A stretch of DNA of 40,876 bases, from NCBI GenBank assembly GCA_003170875.1, contig PMYJ01000035.1, positions 1 to 40,876 of the forward strand, in the 5' to 3' direction. Numbering within the stretch: the stretch's first letter is position 1; the number at the start of each line of letters is the position of its first letter. The position numbers and the translations under genes were made by a program. Source of the stretch: Candidatus Dormiibacterota bacterium. GTDB lineage: Bacteria > Chloroflexota > Dormibacteria > Aeolococcales > Aeolococcaceae. Shown piece after piece: positions 23,903 through 31,960 of the stretch. The notes beneath the pieces were generated by a model. It made no database searches. It was not told the origin of the DNA and saw only the letters and a program-made list of their open reading frames with translations.

Positions 23903-24910
23903 TCAGGCACTCCTCGCCTCCGCCTGCAGGGATGGCGGTTCGGCCACGGCGACGTCGAGGATGCGGCGGGCCGTGGTCTCGTCGACGATCAGCACCCCGA
24001 CGACGCCGGTGCGCAGCGCGCCGAGCAGGGTCGGCGCCTTATCGGCACTCTCGCTGGCGGTCACGATCACCATGCCTACGTTGTGCAGCTGGTCCAGGGT
24101 GAGGCCGACGATGCGATCGCTGAACGGGGAGCTGATCACCCGCCCGTCGGCGTCGAAGTAATTGCCCAGGATGTCGCCAACCGCGCCGGCGGAACGCAGC
24201 CGCTGCATCTCGGCCAGCGAGCAGCAGCCGCTCCGCACCATGGTGCAGCCGTCGTCGGTGCCGCCCGCGCCGACCACCGCGATCCGCGCCTCGGCGGCGA
24301 TGCGCAGGGTGTGGGCGACCGCCTCTTGGCGAAGCAGCCGGTCGCGCATCGCCCGGCTCTCCACGAAGGCCGGGGCAAACAGGCTCTCCCAGCGGCCACC
24401 GGCGCGCTCGGCAAGGGCGCGGCAGATGTCGTTGGGGTTGGTCGGTGCGTCCATCCTCGGGGAGCCGCCCATGGCGCTGACGAAGGTGCAGTCGAGCGGG
24501 CGCGCCGTCCGGAAGGCGGCGGCCAGCTCGCCAGTGTTGCGGCCCATGCCCACAGCGATCACCCCGCCCCGGCGGATGTGCCGCTCCAGGTAGCCGGCGG
24601 CGGACCTGGCGACGGCGCGCCGCTGGGCCTGGGGATCGGGATCACTGGGGGTCACGATGGCGTCCGCGAGCTGGAAGGTGGTGCGCAGCCGTGGCTCCAG
24701 GGCTGCCGCCGCGGCGGACGGCCCGATGATCCGGATGTCGACCACCCCGTTCTCCCGGGCGCGTCCGAGCAGGCGCTGCACCTTGGGCCGCGAGAAGCCC
24801 AGCTCGCGCCCGATCTCGACCTGGGACTTGCCCTCGATGAAATAGCGGTAGGCGATGCGCACCAGGAGCTGCTGGTCGGTGCGGGAACGCGGGGTCGGCA
24901 GTATCGTCAC
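23903..24910 (-). CDS. SorC/DeoR-family (sugar-binding) transcriptional regulator
   Basis: A 335-residue SorC-type regulator. The N-terminal HTH (about residues 18-58) includes YFIEGKSQVEIGRELGFSR and PKVQRLLGRARENGVV. The remainder is the sugar-binding domain with AVGMGRNTGELA, VSAMGG, and a late VGVLIVDE. The start is GTG 24910. Its gene is directly upstream of, and co-oriented with, the RuBisCO-like gene, so it is probably co-transcribed and controls it in response to a sugar phosphate. An operator-like repeat lies 12 bases upstream of the start. EryD of erythritol clusters belongs to the same family. Confidence 0.92.
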   Translation of the reverse strand: MTILPTPRSRTDQQLLVRIAYRYFIEGKSQVEIGRELGFSRPKVQRLLGRARENGVVDIRIIGPSAAAAALEPRLRTTFQLADAIVTPSDPDPQAQRRAVARSAAGYLERHIRRGGVIAVGMGRNTGELAAAFRTARPLDCTFVSAMGGSPRMDAPTNPNDICRALAERAGGRWESLFAPAFVESRAMRDRLLRQEAVAHTLRIAAEARIAVVGAGGTDDGCTMVRSGCCSLAEMQRLRSAGAVGDILGNYFDADGRVISSPFSDRIVGLTLDQLHNVGMVIVTASESADKAPTLLGALRTGVVGVLIVDETTARRILDVAVAEPPSLQAEARSA

Positions 24911-24921
24911 GATGAATCGAT

Positions 24922-24942
24922 CATTTGCTCACTAAATGAGCA
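24922..24942. promoter_or_regulatory. Operator-like palindrome upstream of the SorC gene
   Basis: TGCTCA (24926-24931) and TGAGCA (24937-24942) are perfect arms, nested with CATTT (24922-24926) and AAATG (24934-24938). The A+T content is much higher than the surroundings. Probably the self-regulatory site of the SorC-type protein. Confidence 0.5.
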
Positions 24943-25039
24943 GAAGCCATAGCCGCACGCTAGCACAGCCCTCGCTGACTGGCAAGCGTCCTTCGGCCCG
25001 GGTCCTCACAGAAGCGTCAAGACACCGGATTCGGCCCCC

Positions 25040-26158
25040 TCAGCCGGCGCTGGCGGGCCCTGCTGGGAGGGCGGCCACCCGGGCCGCGAAGGCGGAGATC
25101 TCCGCCTCCCCCTGCAGCGCCCCCACCTCCAGCCGGTAGGCGCGCTCCTCACCCGGCGCCAGCCACTGCAGCTCCTTCCTGGCCTGGGCGTCGAAGCGCC
25201 CCGCGTCACGGTTGGTGGTGGGCTCGAGGGCGACCCCATAGGTGCCCTCACCGAGCATCCGCCAGAGCGTGTGGAAGGGCATCGCCCGATGGTCGAAGAG
25301 CTCGTACACGCCCAGGCCGAGGGCATCGTTGACCAGCGCCACCGGAGCGGTGCCATCGGGCTCCGCGTGCACCACGTGCTCGAAGCATTGCTCGGGCCAG
25401 TGCGGTATCGGTGCGCTCATTACCCGGTAGCCGGGGACCAGCCCCGCCGCGTCCACGGGCGGCACCTCCGCAGCAGGGATCAGCAGCCGGGCACCCTCGT
25501 CGAGCACCGGGTATCCGACGTTGACGTGGTACAGCATCATGTGGCTGGTGCTCTCGAAGCCCACGTTGACCACCCGGTCGCTGATGCGCAGCGCCGAGGT
25601 GCCCACGGTGACCTCGATCCGCCGTCGCAGTTCGAGTGCCTCAGCGTAAACCGCCGCCTGGCGGACCACGCCCTCCGCCCAGAGGATGCAGTCATCGCCC
25701 TCCCAGGTCTCGCCGTAACCGAGCAGGCGGGCTGGCAGCATGCCGATGCGGCCGTGCAGCCCGTACTCGACCGCCGGCTGGATGGCCTGGTGGAAATGCT
25801 CCGCGGAGTCCCGGCCCCCGATCAGGGTGTGATCGAGACCGCAGGTGACCACCATGCCGCCGCCCCAGCTGCGCAGCCAGCCCAGGCCCATCGGATCCGA
25901 ATACCACGGAGCCACAACGTCCGCGCTGGAAAGCCAGGTCAGGGATCGCCCACTCAGGGCGCAGCGGCCGATGTCGAACGCACGGTCCACAAGCACGTCG
26001 AACTCGAAACCGCTGCCGCTGCGAAACTCCAGAACCCGCACGCCTCGGGAGATGCCGTCGCCGAGAGTCACGAGGCGCACCCCGGCCACCTGCTCCAGTC
26101 TCCCGACCCGCTTCATCAACGCAGCCCTCGCCAGATCGGACCCGAAAAGCCTGGTCAT
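25040..26158 (-). CDS. DUF4432 / aldose 1-epimerase-like protein
   Basis: A 372-residue protein of the galactose-mutarotase fold, DUF4432 branch. Characteristic segments include LVDRAFDIG, CGLDHTLIGG, HGRIGMLPA, YHVNVGYPVLDEG and ALEPTTN; the His residues in the second, third and fourth of these are the likely catalytic or binding ones. It would interconvert anomers or epimers of a sugar feeding the pathway. GGAGGTG four to five bases upstream supports ATG 26158. It lies between the AKR and SorC genes on the same strand, with gaps of about 130 bases each, so it may share a transcript. Substrate unknown. Confidence 0.85.
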   Translation of the reverse strand: MTRLFGSDLARAALMKRVGRLEQVAGVRLVTLGDGISRGVRVLEFRSGSGFEFDVLVDRAFDIGRCALSGRSLTWLSSADVVAPWYSDPMGLGWLRSWGGGMVVTCGLDHTLIGGRDSAEHFHQAIQPAVEYGLHGRIGMLPARLLGYGETWEGDDCILWAEGVVRQAAVYAEALELRRRIEVTVGTSALRISDRVVNVGFESTSHMMLYHVNVGYPVLDEGARLLIPAAEVPPVDAAGLVPGYRVMSAPIPHWPEQCFEHVVHAEPDGTAPVALVNDALGLGVYELFDHRAMPFHTLWRMLGEGTYGVALEPTTNRDAGRFDAQARKELQWLAPGEERAYRLEVGALQGEAEISAFAARVAALPAGPASAG

Positions 26159-26291
26159 CCGACACCTCCGCGCCGCTCCAATGGAGCCAACCCGTGATTG
26201 CCGCTGCTTCCCCTCCCCCGGTCGATCGGCTCGACCCGCAGGGGCTTCCGCTCCGAGGTCCTGAACGGCGTCAAGGCGCGCCGTCCCGGGC

Positions 26292-27341
26292 TCAGCGGGA
26301 CTGGCGGAGCAGGGATTCGTCCGCAGGGCTCAGCCGCTTCGTCACGTTGGCCGCCTGGTGCCAGTATGGATAGAGCAACGTGGGTTGTGAGACCCGGTCG
26401 AGCTCGGCTTGGTCCGCAGGGTCCAGGGCCAGCTCAGCCGCACCCAGGTTGATCTCCAGCTGCGCCAGGTCACGCGCGCCGACCACCACAGAGGTTACCG
26501 CCGGCTTGCCGATGAGATAGGCGAGGGCGACGGCGGCCGGGGACGCGCCGTGGCGCTCGGCAACGTTCACCAGCACCTCGATCACGTCATACACCGGATC
26601 CCAGTCACTGACCGGCGGCTCACCCCAGTCGGTGGTGTGACGGGCGCCCTCCGGCCAGGCTTGACCGCGGCGGTACTTGCCGGACATCAACCCACCCGCC
26701 AGGGGACTCCAGATCAGCAGGCCAAGTCCTTGGTCGATCGCCGCCGGGACCAGCTCGTACTCGGCCTCGCGGCCAATCATCGAGTAGTAGATCTGATGGC
26801 TGACGAACCGCTGGAGCCCCAACCGGTCCGAGATCCCGAGCGCCTTCATCAGGTGCCAGGCCGAGTAGTTGGAGCAGCCAATGTAGCGAACCTTGCCTTG
26901 GTGCACCAGGGTGTCCAGGGCATCCATGGTTTCCTCGGGCGGCGTCTTTCCGTCCCACTGGTGCGCCTGGTAGAGGTCGATGTGGTCGGTCTGGAGCCGC
27001 CGGAGGCTGCGCTCGCAGGCGGCAATGATGTGGTCTCGGGAGAGCCCCTCATCGTTGGGGCCATGCCCGGTCGGAACGCCCACCTTGGTGGCGATCAGGA
27101 TGTCGTCACGTCGTCCCTTCAGCACCTCGCCGACGATCTCCTCGGACCTGCCGTAGGAGTAACAGTCCGCGGTGTCGATCAAGTTCACCCCTGCCGACAG
27201 TGCACGGTCGACGAGCTGTCGAGCCTGATCGACCTCGAGCTCACCCACGCGGCGGTAGCCGCCCTTCCCCCCGAATGTCATGGTTCCAAGCGTCACCGTC
27301 GAAACCAGGATTCCGGAACGCCCGAGTTGGCGGTATTCCAT
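26292..27341 (-). CDS. Aldo/keto reductase
   Basis: A 349-residue NAD(P)H-dependent aldo/keto reductase of the AKR11/YajO-like group. The catalytic tetrad is complete: Asp56 and Tyr61 (DTADCY), Lys86 (IATKV) and His127 (YQAHQWD). The C-terminal cofactor loop VTSVVVGARDLAQLEINL is present. ATG 27341 has GGAGG nine bases upstream. It is the first gene of the minus-strand series AKR, DUF4432, SorC, RuBisCO-like. It would oxidise or reduce a sugar or small aldehyde at the start of the pathway (inference). Confidence 0.92.
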   Translation of the reverse strand: MEYRQLGRSGILVSTVTLGTMTFGGKGGYRRVGELEVDQARQLVDRALSAGVNLIDTADCYSYGRSEEIVGEVLKGRRDDILIATKVGVPTGHGPNDEGLSRDHIIAACERSLRRLQTDHIDLYQAHQWDGKTPPEETMDALDTLVHQGKVRYIGCSNYSAWHLMKALGISDRLGLQRFVSHQIYYSMIGREAEYELVPAAIDQGLGLLIWSPLAGGLMSGKYRRGQAWPEGARHTTDWGEPPVSDWDPVYDVIEVLVNVAERHGASPAAVALAYLIGKPAVTSVVVGARDLAQLEINLGAAELALDPADQAELDRVSQPTLLYPYWHQAANVTKRLSPADESLLRQSR

Positions 27342-27647
27342 AGGATCGCAACCTCCGTCTGATCATTCCGCGCGGCTCGATGCCACGGTTGGTGCCAGCG
27401 GCACCCGCAAGCTGGGCTTGGCGATCGGTGACGATGAGGAGGGGCTCGATAACGGCCACAGTGCCCATTTCCGCGGAACTCGTTCAACCGCCATTCCGTT
27501 CGTCTCGAACCGTTGCCGCGCTGATCCCACCAGGGGCGCGGAGATTATCGCACGCGGCACACCCCTAGTTTCGCGGTCGATCGTTGCCGTACTCCTCATC
27601 GAAACGGAGCGGCTCCAGGTCGGTCCCGGCCAGAGTCGGGCCGCCCA
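27342..27647. other. Noncoding stretch upstream of the aldo/keto reductase
   Basis: I see no supportable gene in these 306 bases. The short frames that cross it match no family I know. One perfect inverted repeat, GGTGCC-AGC-GGCACC (27391-27405), lies 50 bases upstream of the reductase start and may be a regulatory site. Confidence 0.4.
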
Positions 27648-27848
27648 TCACTCCCACAGACTTGTTCCCGCATCCACGATAACCCGCCCGGGTTGACGGC
27701 TTATCACGGTGGTGGCCTCGCTCAGGGCCGTCTCGAAGTCGCCGAGTCGCTGGGCATGGAAGTTGTCCATTGGCAGGTAAGTTCCTGCCTGGACCTCGGT
27801 GACGTCGGGACGCTCAGCGGTCAGTCTCCACGTCACCGTGCCGCCCGG
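27648..27848 (-). pseudogene. Fragment of a D-threonine-aldolase-like (DSD1 fold) gene
   Basis: On the minus strand this reads GGTVTW, then DVTEVQAGTYLPMDNF and TVISRQPGRVIVDAGTSL before a TGA. These are the conserved middle segments of D-threonine aldolase / D-serine dehydratase-like PLP enzymes (GGTxTW, TExQAGxYxxMD, VISRxxxRxVxDAG). About 65 codons remain of some 370; both the PLP-lysine N-terminal part and the C-terminal metal domain are missing. It is not a copy of the intact gene at 31957-33054, whose matching segment reads SAAGTSTLLEA and TEIQAGVYALME. It is debris of a second, more typical paralogue. Confidence 0.7.
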
Positions 27849-27947
27849 ACATTGCGGCGAACAAGCTAAACCTACTACACGGCGCAATGCGGGCAGAGCT
27901 GGCGAAAGCCCCCCTTGCGTTCCGCCGCTGTCCACGTGACCTACATT

Positions 27948-27957
27948 GTTCGCGAAC
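27948..27957. promoter_or_regulatory. Palindrome beside the permease promoter
   Basis: GTTCGCGAAC, a perfect 10-base palindrome ending two bases before the -35 box at 27960. A candidate regulator site for the whole downstream operon. Confidence 0.45.
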
Positions 27958-27959
27958 GC

Positions 27960-27988
27960 TTGACAAAGCTCCAGGGGCGGTGAAGAAT
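27960..27988 (+). promoter_or_regulatory. Sigma-70-type promoter of module 2
   Basis: A perfect -35 TTGACA (27960-27965), a 17-base spacer and AAGAAT (27983-27988, four of six). It lies about 110 bases upstream of the permease ATG and is the best promoter in front of the plus-strand series from 28101 to 39894. Confidence 0.6.
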
Positions 27989-28100
27989 TTCCGAAATCTA
28001 GGTGATGACCCAGCGTTGAGGGAGCCAGGGCGGCGGGGGGTCGACCCCCAGCCGAGGAGGGCGCTGCGGTCCAGCAGCCGGGTTGTAGAAGGGTGAGGCG

Positions 28101-29558
28101 ATGAGCGAAAAGTTGGCGGAGCGCGGCGGCACGATCCGGTCCGAGCTGGAGCCCAACGTCATGAGCCTGCCGGGCGTCTTCATGCAGGGCATCGCGAATA
28201 TCTCGCCGGCCTTCTCCCAGCTGGCGACGTTCACCTCCATCATCGCCCTGGCGGCGATCGTGGCCCCGGTGGCCTTCCTGCTCGCTGGAGTTGCCCTTGT
28301 TGTGCAGGCCTACGTCACCGGACAGATCGCCCGCGAGTTCCCCTCGGCCGGAGGCTGGTACACGTGGGTCGCCCGCACCCTGCACCCCGGCGCCGGCTTC
28401 TTCGCCGGCTGGGTGCTGCTGCTCTGGTGGCCCGCCTGCGGGACGATGGTTCTCGGCTACCTGGGCGCTGTCGTGCTGCAACCGGGCATCCAGGCCTACT
28501 ACGGCGTCGACATCCCCTGGTGGATCTACCCCGTTGCCGGCGTCGCCCTGTCGGCCTTCCTCTCCTATCGCGGCATGCGGATCTCGCAGAGCGTGCTGCT
28601 GATCACCGGGGGCATCGAGGTCGTGATCATGGTGGCGCTGGCAGCCTCGGGGATCGTCAGCCCGGGCAAGGGAGGCTTCACGCTCGCACCTCTGAATGTG
28701 GCGAACTTCGGCAAGGCACCCGATGTGTTCCTGGCCATCACCTTCGCCGTCTTCGCCTTCAGCGGCTGGGAGACGATCGGCCCGGTGGCCGAGGAGACCA
28801 AGCATCCCCGCCGCTACATACCGCTCGCCCTGGTCGGCTCCATCCTCTTCATGATGGTCTTCGAGCTTTTCGTGACCTACGGCAACGTGCTCGGCGTCGG
28901 GGTGTCCAACCTCAACAGCGCCGCGACCGCGGTGACGTGGCCGATCGCCACCATGGCCCAGCGGCTCTGGGGTGAGGGCTGGCTGTTGCTGCTCTTCGCC
29001 CTGATGAACTCCGGGATTGCCAACAGCCTCAGCGCCTTCAACGCCGGTACTCGCCTCTTCTTCAGCATGGGCCGCTCCGGTGTGTTCCCCGCGGCGCTGG
29101 GCGTGGTGTCCCCACGGCGGCGCACGCCAAACAACGCCATCCACACCCAGGTCGCGGTCTCGATCTTGGCACTCGTGCTGATGGCGATCTTCGGGGCCGT
29201 CAACGTCTTCCTCACCTGGGCGATCACCTTCACGTTTGGCCTGATCATCATGTACATCCTCGCCGACCTCGGGGCGATGCGCTACTACCTCGGCGAGGCG
29301 CGTGACCGGTTCAACGTCCTGAAGCACGTGGTGGCCCCGATCGCCGCCATCGTCGCGGTCGGCTACGTGTTCTACAAGTCGGCGGTCCCGCTCCCTGCTC
29401 CGCCCGAGCAGTGGTCCCCGGTCGTCCTGATCGTCTACTTCGTTGTCGGCGGCTGCCTCATGGTCGGCCTGCACTTCACCGGTCGCGGCGACTGGATGAG
29501 GAAGGCGGAGCTGGCGATGGAGGAGGAGCCGGAGAAGGTGGCCGCATCAGGTGCCTGA
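28101..29558 (+). CDS. APC-family amino-acid/polyamine permease
   Basis: A 485-residue inner-membrane transporter with about twelve hydrophobic helices. The N-terminal region has the APC pattern (NISPAFSQLATFTSII, then AREFPSAGGWYTWVA). FAVFAFSGWETIGPVAEETK in the middle is the conserved helix 6 segment with the E-E-T-K loop. The C-terminal tail (GRGDWMRKAE and an acidic end) is cytoplasmic. It would import an amino acid or amine that feeds the PLP enzymes of the downstream operon, or at least a nitrogenous substrate (inference). ATG 28101 follows AAGGGTGAGG. Preceded by a good promoter and palindrome. Confidence 0.93.
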   Translation: MSEKLAERGGTIRSELEPNVMSLPGVFMQGIANISPAFSQLATFTSIIALAAIVAPVAFLLAGVALVVQAYVTGQIAREFPSAGGWYTWVARTLHPGAGFFAGWVLLLWWPACGTMVLGYLGAVVLQPGIQAYYGVDIPWWIYPVAGVALSAFLSYRGMRISQSVLLITGGIEVVIMVALAASGIVSPGKGGFTLAPLNVANFGKAPDVFLAITFAVFAFSGWETIGPVAEETKHPRRYIPLALVGSILFMMVFELFVTYGNVLGVGVSNLNSAATAVTWPIATMAQRLWGEGWLLLLFALMNSGIANSLSAFNAGTRLFFSMGRSGVFPAALGVVSPRRRTPNNAIHTQVAVSILALVLMAIFGAVNVFLTWAITFTFGLIIMYILADLGAMRYYLGEARDRFNVLKHVVAPIAAIVAVGYVFYKSAVPLPAPPEQWSPVVLIVYFVVGGCLMVGLHFTGRGDWMRKAELAMEEEPEKVAASGA

Positions 29559-29641
29559 GGGCCTGGCGCCGAACAAGAACAGCTGACGGTGGCAAATCCT
29601 CCCCTCGAGCCGCACCGGAGACCCCCGAGGAGGTCGAGCAA

Positions 29642-29662
29642 CTCAGACCCAACGGGTCTGAG
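29642..29662 (+). terminator. Strong hairpin between permease and SDR genes
   Basis: CTCAGACCC-AAC-GGGTCTGAG, perfect 9-base stem with a 3-base loop, in the 139-base gap after the permease gene. With no T-run it may be an attenuator or an mRNA-stabilising structure that sets a different level for the permease and the enzymes after it. Confidence 0.5.
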
Positions 29663-29697
29663 CCGGGATTCCACATACCGATCGGAGGTCTAAGGAG

Positions 29698-30465
29698 ATG
29701 GAACGTCGTTTCGTCGGCAAGGTGGCCCTAGTGACCGGGGCCACCAACGGCATCGGTCAGGCCGCAGCGGTCCGACTGGCCGCCGAGGGAGCCATCGTCG
29801 GTGTCAACCAGCGCCCCACCGGGGATCCCACCGAAACCCTCAGACGGATCAAGGAGGCTGGGGGTGAGGGCTTCCCTGTGGTCGCCGACATGCGAGACCC
29901 CGCTCAGATCATCACAATGGTCGCCGAGGTGGCCCATCGGGGCGGCAGGCTCGACTACCTCGTCTCCAACGCGGCCATCAACCCCTTCATGAAATGGGAC
30001 GAGACCACACTCGAGGATTTCAACGCGCTTTCCGAGACCAACTTCCGGGGCACCTGGGTGGTCTGCACTGAGGCGGCCAAGGAGATGGTCCGAGAGGGTC
30101 ATGGCGGGGCGATCTGCTGCGTCAGCTCGATCTCGGCGCATGTGGGCGCACCTGGCCAGACCGCCTACTGCGGCACCAAGGGAGCGATCAGCATGCTCGC
30201 AAAGGCCCTCGGTGCGGACCTGGGCCAGCATGACATCCGGGTCAACGTGGTGGAGCCCGGCTGCATCGACACCAAGATGGCGGCACCACTGGTCAACGAC
30301 CCGGTCGCCCTCAAGTATTACAACGAGCGAATCGCCCTGCACCGGGTGGGCCGACCCGAGGAGATCGCCAGCGTGATCGCTTTCATGCTCACCGAAGATG
30401 CCAGCTACGTCACCTCCGCCGCGCTGCTGGTGGATGCCGGCTTCATAGTCAACGCGGAGTTGTGA
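29698..30465 (+). CDS. Short-chain dehydrogenase/reductase (SDR), module 2
   Basis: A 255-residue classical SDR with TGATNGIG (13-20), SNAA (variant of NAG), catalytic Ser144, Tyr157 and Lys161 (YCGTK), and a C-terminal VDAGF end typical of glucose 1-dehydrogenase-like members. The residue set after beta-2 (NQRP) lacks the acidic residue that selects NAD, so NADP is possible. ATG 29698 has GGAGG nine bases upstream plus a second AGGAG touching the start. The kinase gene follows 37 bases later. It is only a distant relative of the module 1 SDR. Substrate unknown. Confidence 0.92.
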   Translation: MERRFVGKVALVTGATNGIGQAAAVRLAAEGAIVGVNQRPTGDPTETLRRIKEAGGEGFPVVADMRDPAQIITMVAEVAHRGGRLDYLVSNAAINPFMKWDETTLEDFNALSETNFRGTWVVCTEAAKEMVREGHGGAICCVSSISAHVGAPGQTAYCGTKGAISMLAKALGADLGQHDIRVNVVEPGCIDTKMAAPLVNDPVALKYYNERIALHRVGRPEEIASVIAFMLTEDASYVTSAALLVDAGFIVNAEL

Positions 30466-30502
30466 GCCGCATGGCGCGACCCCGTAGCGCCAGGGGGTGT
30501 CG

Positions 30503-31960
30503 GTGAGCCTCATCGGGATCGACCTCGGCACCAGCGCGATCAAGGTCGCCGCCTACGCGGTGGACGGTACCCTCTTGGCCGAGGCTCGCCAGGCCGTCCC
30601 CGCCCACCGGCCCCAGCCCGGTTACTGGGAGGTCGACGTCGGCGAATCGCTGACCGCCTTCCGCGAGGCGTTGACCACCGTCGCCAACCACCCGAGAGTG
30701 CGCGCCGACCCACCGCGAGCGATCTCCTTCAGCTCGTCTGGAAGGGAGATCTTCCCCACCGCGAGTGACGGCGCACCTCTCGGGCCCTGCCTGATGACGG
30801 CTGACGTCCGCGGCGATGACGTGGCGGCGAGGACGGCTGCCCGGCGCAGCACCGAAGAGTGGTTTCGTCTCGCCGGACACGTGCCCGGGCGGATGGATCC
30901 CGTGAATCGCATTCTCTGGTGGCAGGAGACCAATCGTGAGGCTGTGGCGTCAGCCCGGTGGTTCATGAATTGGCACGACTTCTACGCGCTGCTCCTGAGT
31001 GGCGTTCCCGTCGCCGACGCCAGCGGCGCCGGGGCATGGGCCGTCTACGATCTCAGCTCGAAGACATGGTCGGCAGACCTGGTTGCCGAGGTCGGCCTGG
31101 ATCCGCAGTGGCTCCCGCTCATCCAACCCAGTGCCAGTCCGATTGCACCGGTAACCCCCGCGGCCGCACGGGAATTTGGCCTTCCTGAGGACACTCTGAT
31201 CGTGACCGGGGCCTGGGACTTCTGCGCCGCCGCCCTGGGGACCGGGGCCGTCGACGCCCGCACCGTGGCCCTTGCCTCCGGTTCGTGGCATTCCTTCCTC
31301 CTCCCCGTCCCGTCAGGTTGGAAGGAGGATCTGGTCGACGAGGGGATCGCCGCGATCCCTCACCCCGGTCCCCTCGGCTTTGCACTCGCCAGTTTCGATC
31401 CCAATGGCATGAGCGTCATCGACTGGGCTCGTGACTTGCTCGGGCTCAGCCATCGCGAGCTCGAAGAAGGGCTTAAGGGCTGCGGCCCCGGTCCCGGCCC
31501 GATCTTCGCCGAGCCCACCTTCACCCCACTCCCTCACGTCCCCGCCACGGGCCGTGGCGGGTTGCTCTCGGGTCTGTGTCTGTCCAGCAGCAAGGTGGAC
31601 GTGGTGAGGGCTCTCCTGGAGGGAATCGCCTGCGACTTCTCGCTGGCGCTGGACAGGCTTCACCGTCATGGCTGCTCTCCTCAGGTCATCCGAGCCTCGG
31701 GGGGTGGCGCCGGCTCGGCGTGGTTCATGCAGCTGCACGCCGACCTCACCGGCCTCCCCGTCGAGGTCGTGAGCCAGGGCGAGCCGGGGGCCTTTGGCGC
31801 CGCTCTGATGGCTGGCGTGGGATGCGGCGCGTACTCCGATCTGACGACGGCCATCGACCGCCTGGTGGTCGTGTCCCGCCGCTTCGAGCCGGACCCGGAG
31901 CGCGGCCGGCGCTTCGATCCGATCCGCACCAGGCTGGCCACGGCCGGCATGGGAAGATGA
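30503..31960 (+). CDS. FGGY-family carbohydrate kinase
   Basis: A 485-residue sugar kinase. Its actin-like fold starts with GIDLGTSAIKVAAY (ATP phosphate loop 1). The catalytic base is Asp239 in TGAWDFC, and ASGGGAGSAWFMQLHADLTG is the C-terminal FGGY signature with the adenosine loop. Members phosphorylate xylulose, erythritol, erythrulose, ribulose, apulose and similar sugars. GTG 30503 is preferred over GTG 30497 because AGGGGGT overlaps the latter. Its TGA overlaps the ATG of the next gene (ATGA), so the two are coupled. The chain with W-H-D-F at 157-160 may line the sugar site. Substrate cannot be named. Confidence 0.92.
   Translation: MSLIGIDLGTSAIKVAAYAVDGTLLAEARQAVPAHRPQPGYWEVDVGESLTAFREALTTVANHPRVRADPPRAISFSSSGREIFPTASDGAPLGPCLMTADVRGDDVAARTAARRSTEEWFRLAGHVPGRMDPVNRILWWQETNREAVASARWFMNWHDFYALLLSGVPVADASGAGAWAVYDLSSKTWSADLVAEVGLDPQWLPLIQPSASPIAPVTPAAAREFGLPEDTLIVTGAWDFCAAALGTGAVDARTVALASGSWHSFLLPVPSGWKEDLVDEGIAAIPHPGPLGFALASFDPNGMSVIDWARDLLGLSHRELEEGLKGCGPGPGPIFAEPTFTPLPHVPATGRGGLLSGLCLSSSKVDVVRALLEGIACDFSLALDRLHRHGCSPQVIRASGGGAGSAWFMQLHADLTGLPVEVVSQGEPGAFGAALMAGVGCGAYSDLTTAIDRLVVVSRRFEPDPERGRRFDPIRTRLATAGMGR

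Noticed and set aside
27648-29474. Long minus-strand frame under the APC permease
   Set aside because: Only its last 67 codons resemble a protein family (the aldolase fragment); the rest is His/Asp/Arg-rich antisense of the permease.
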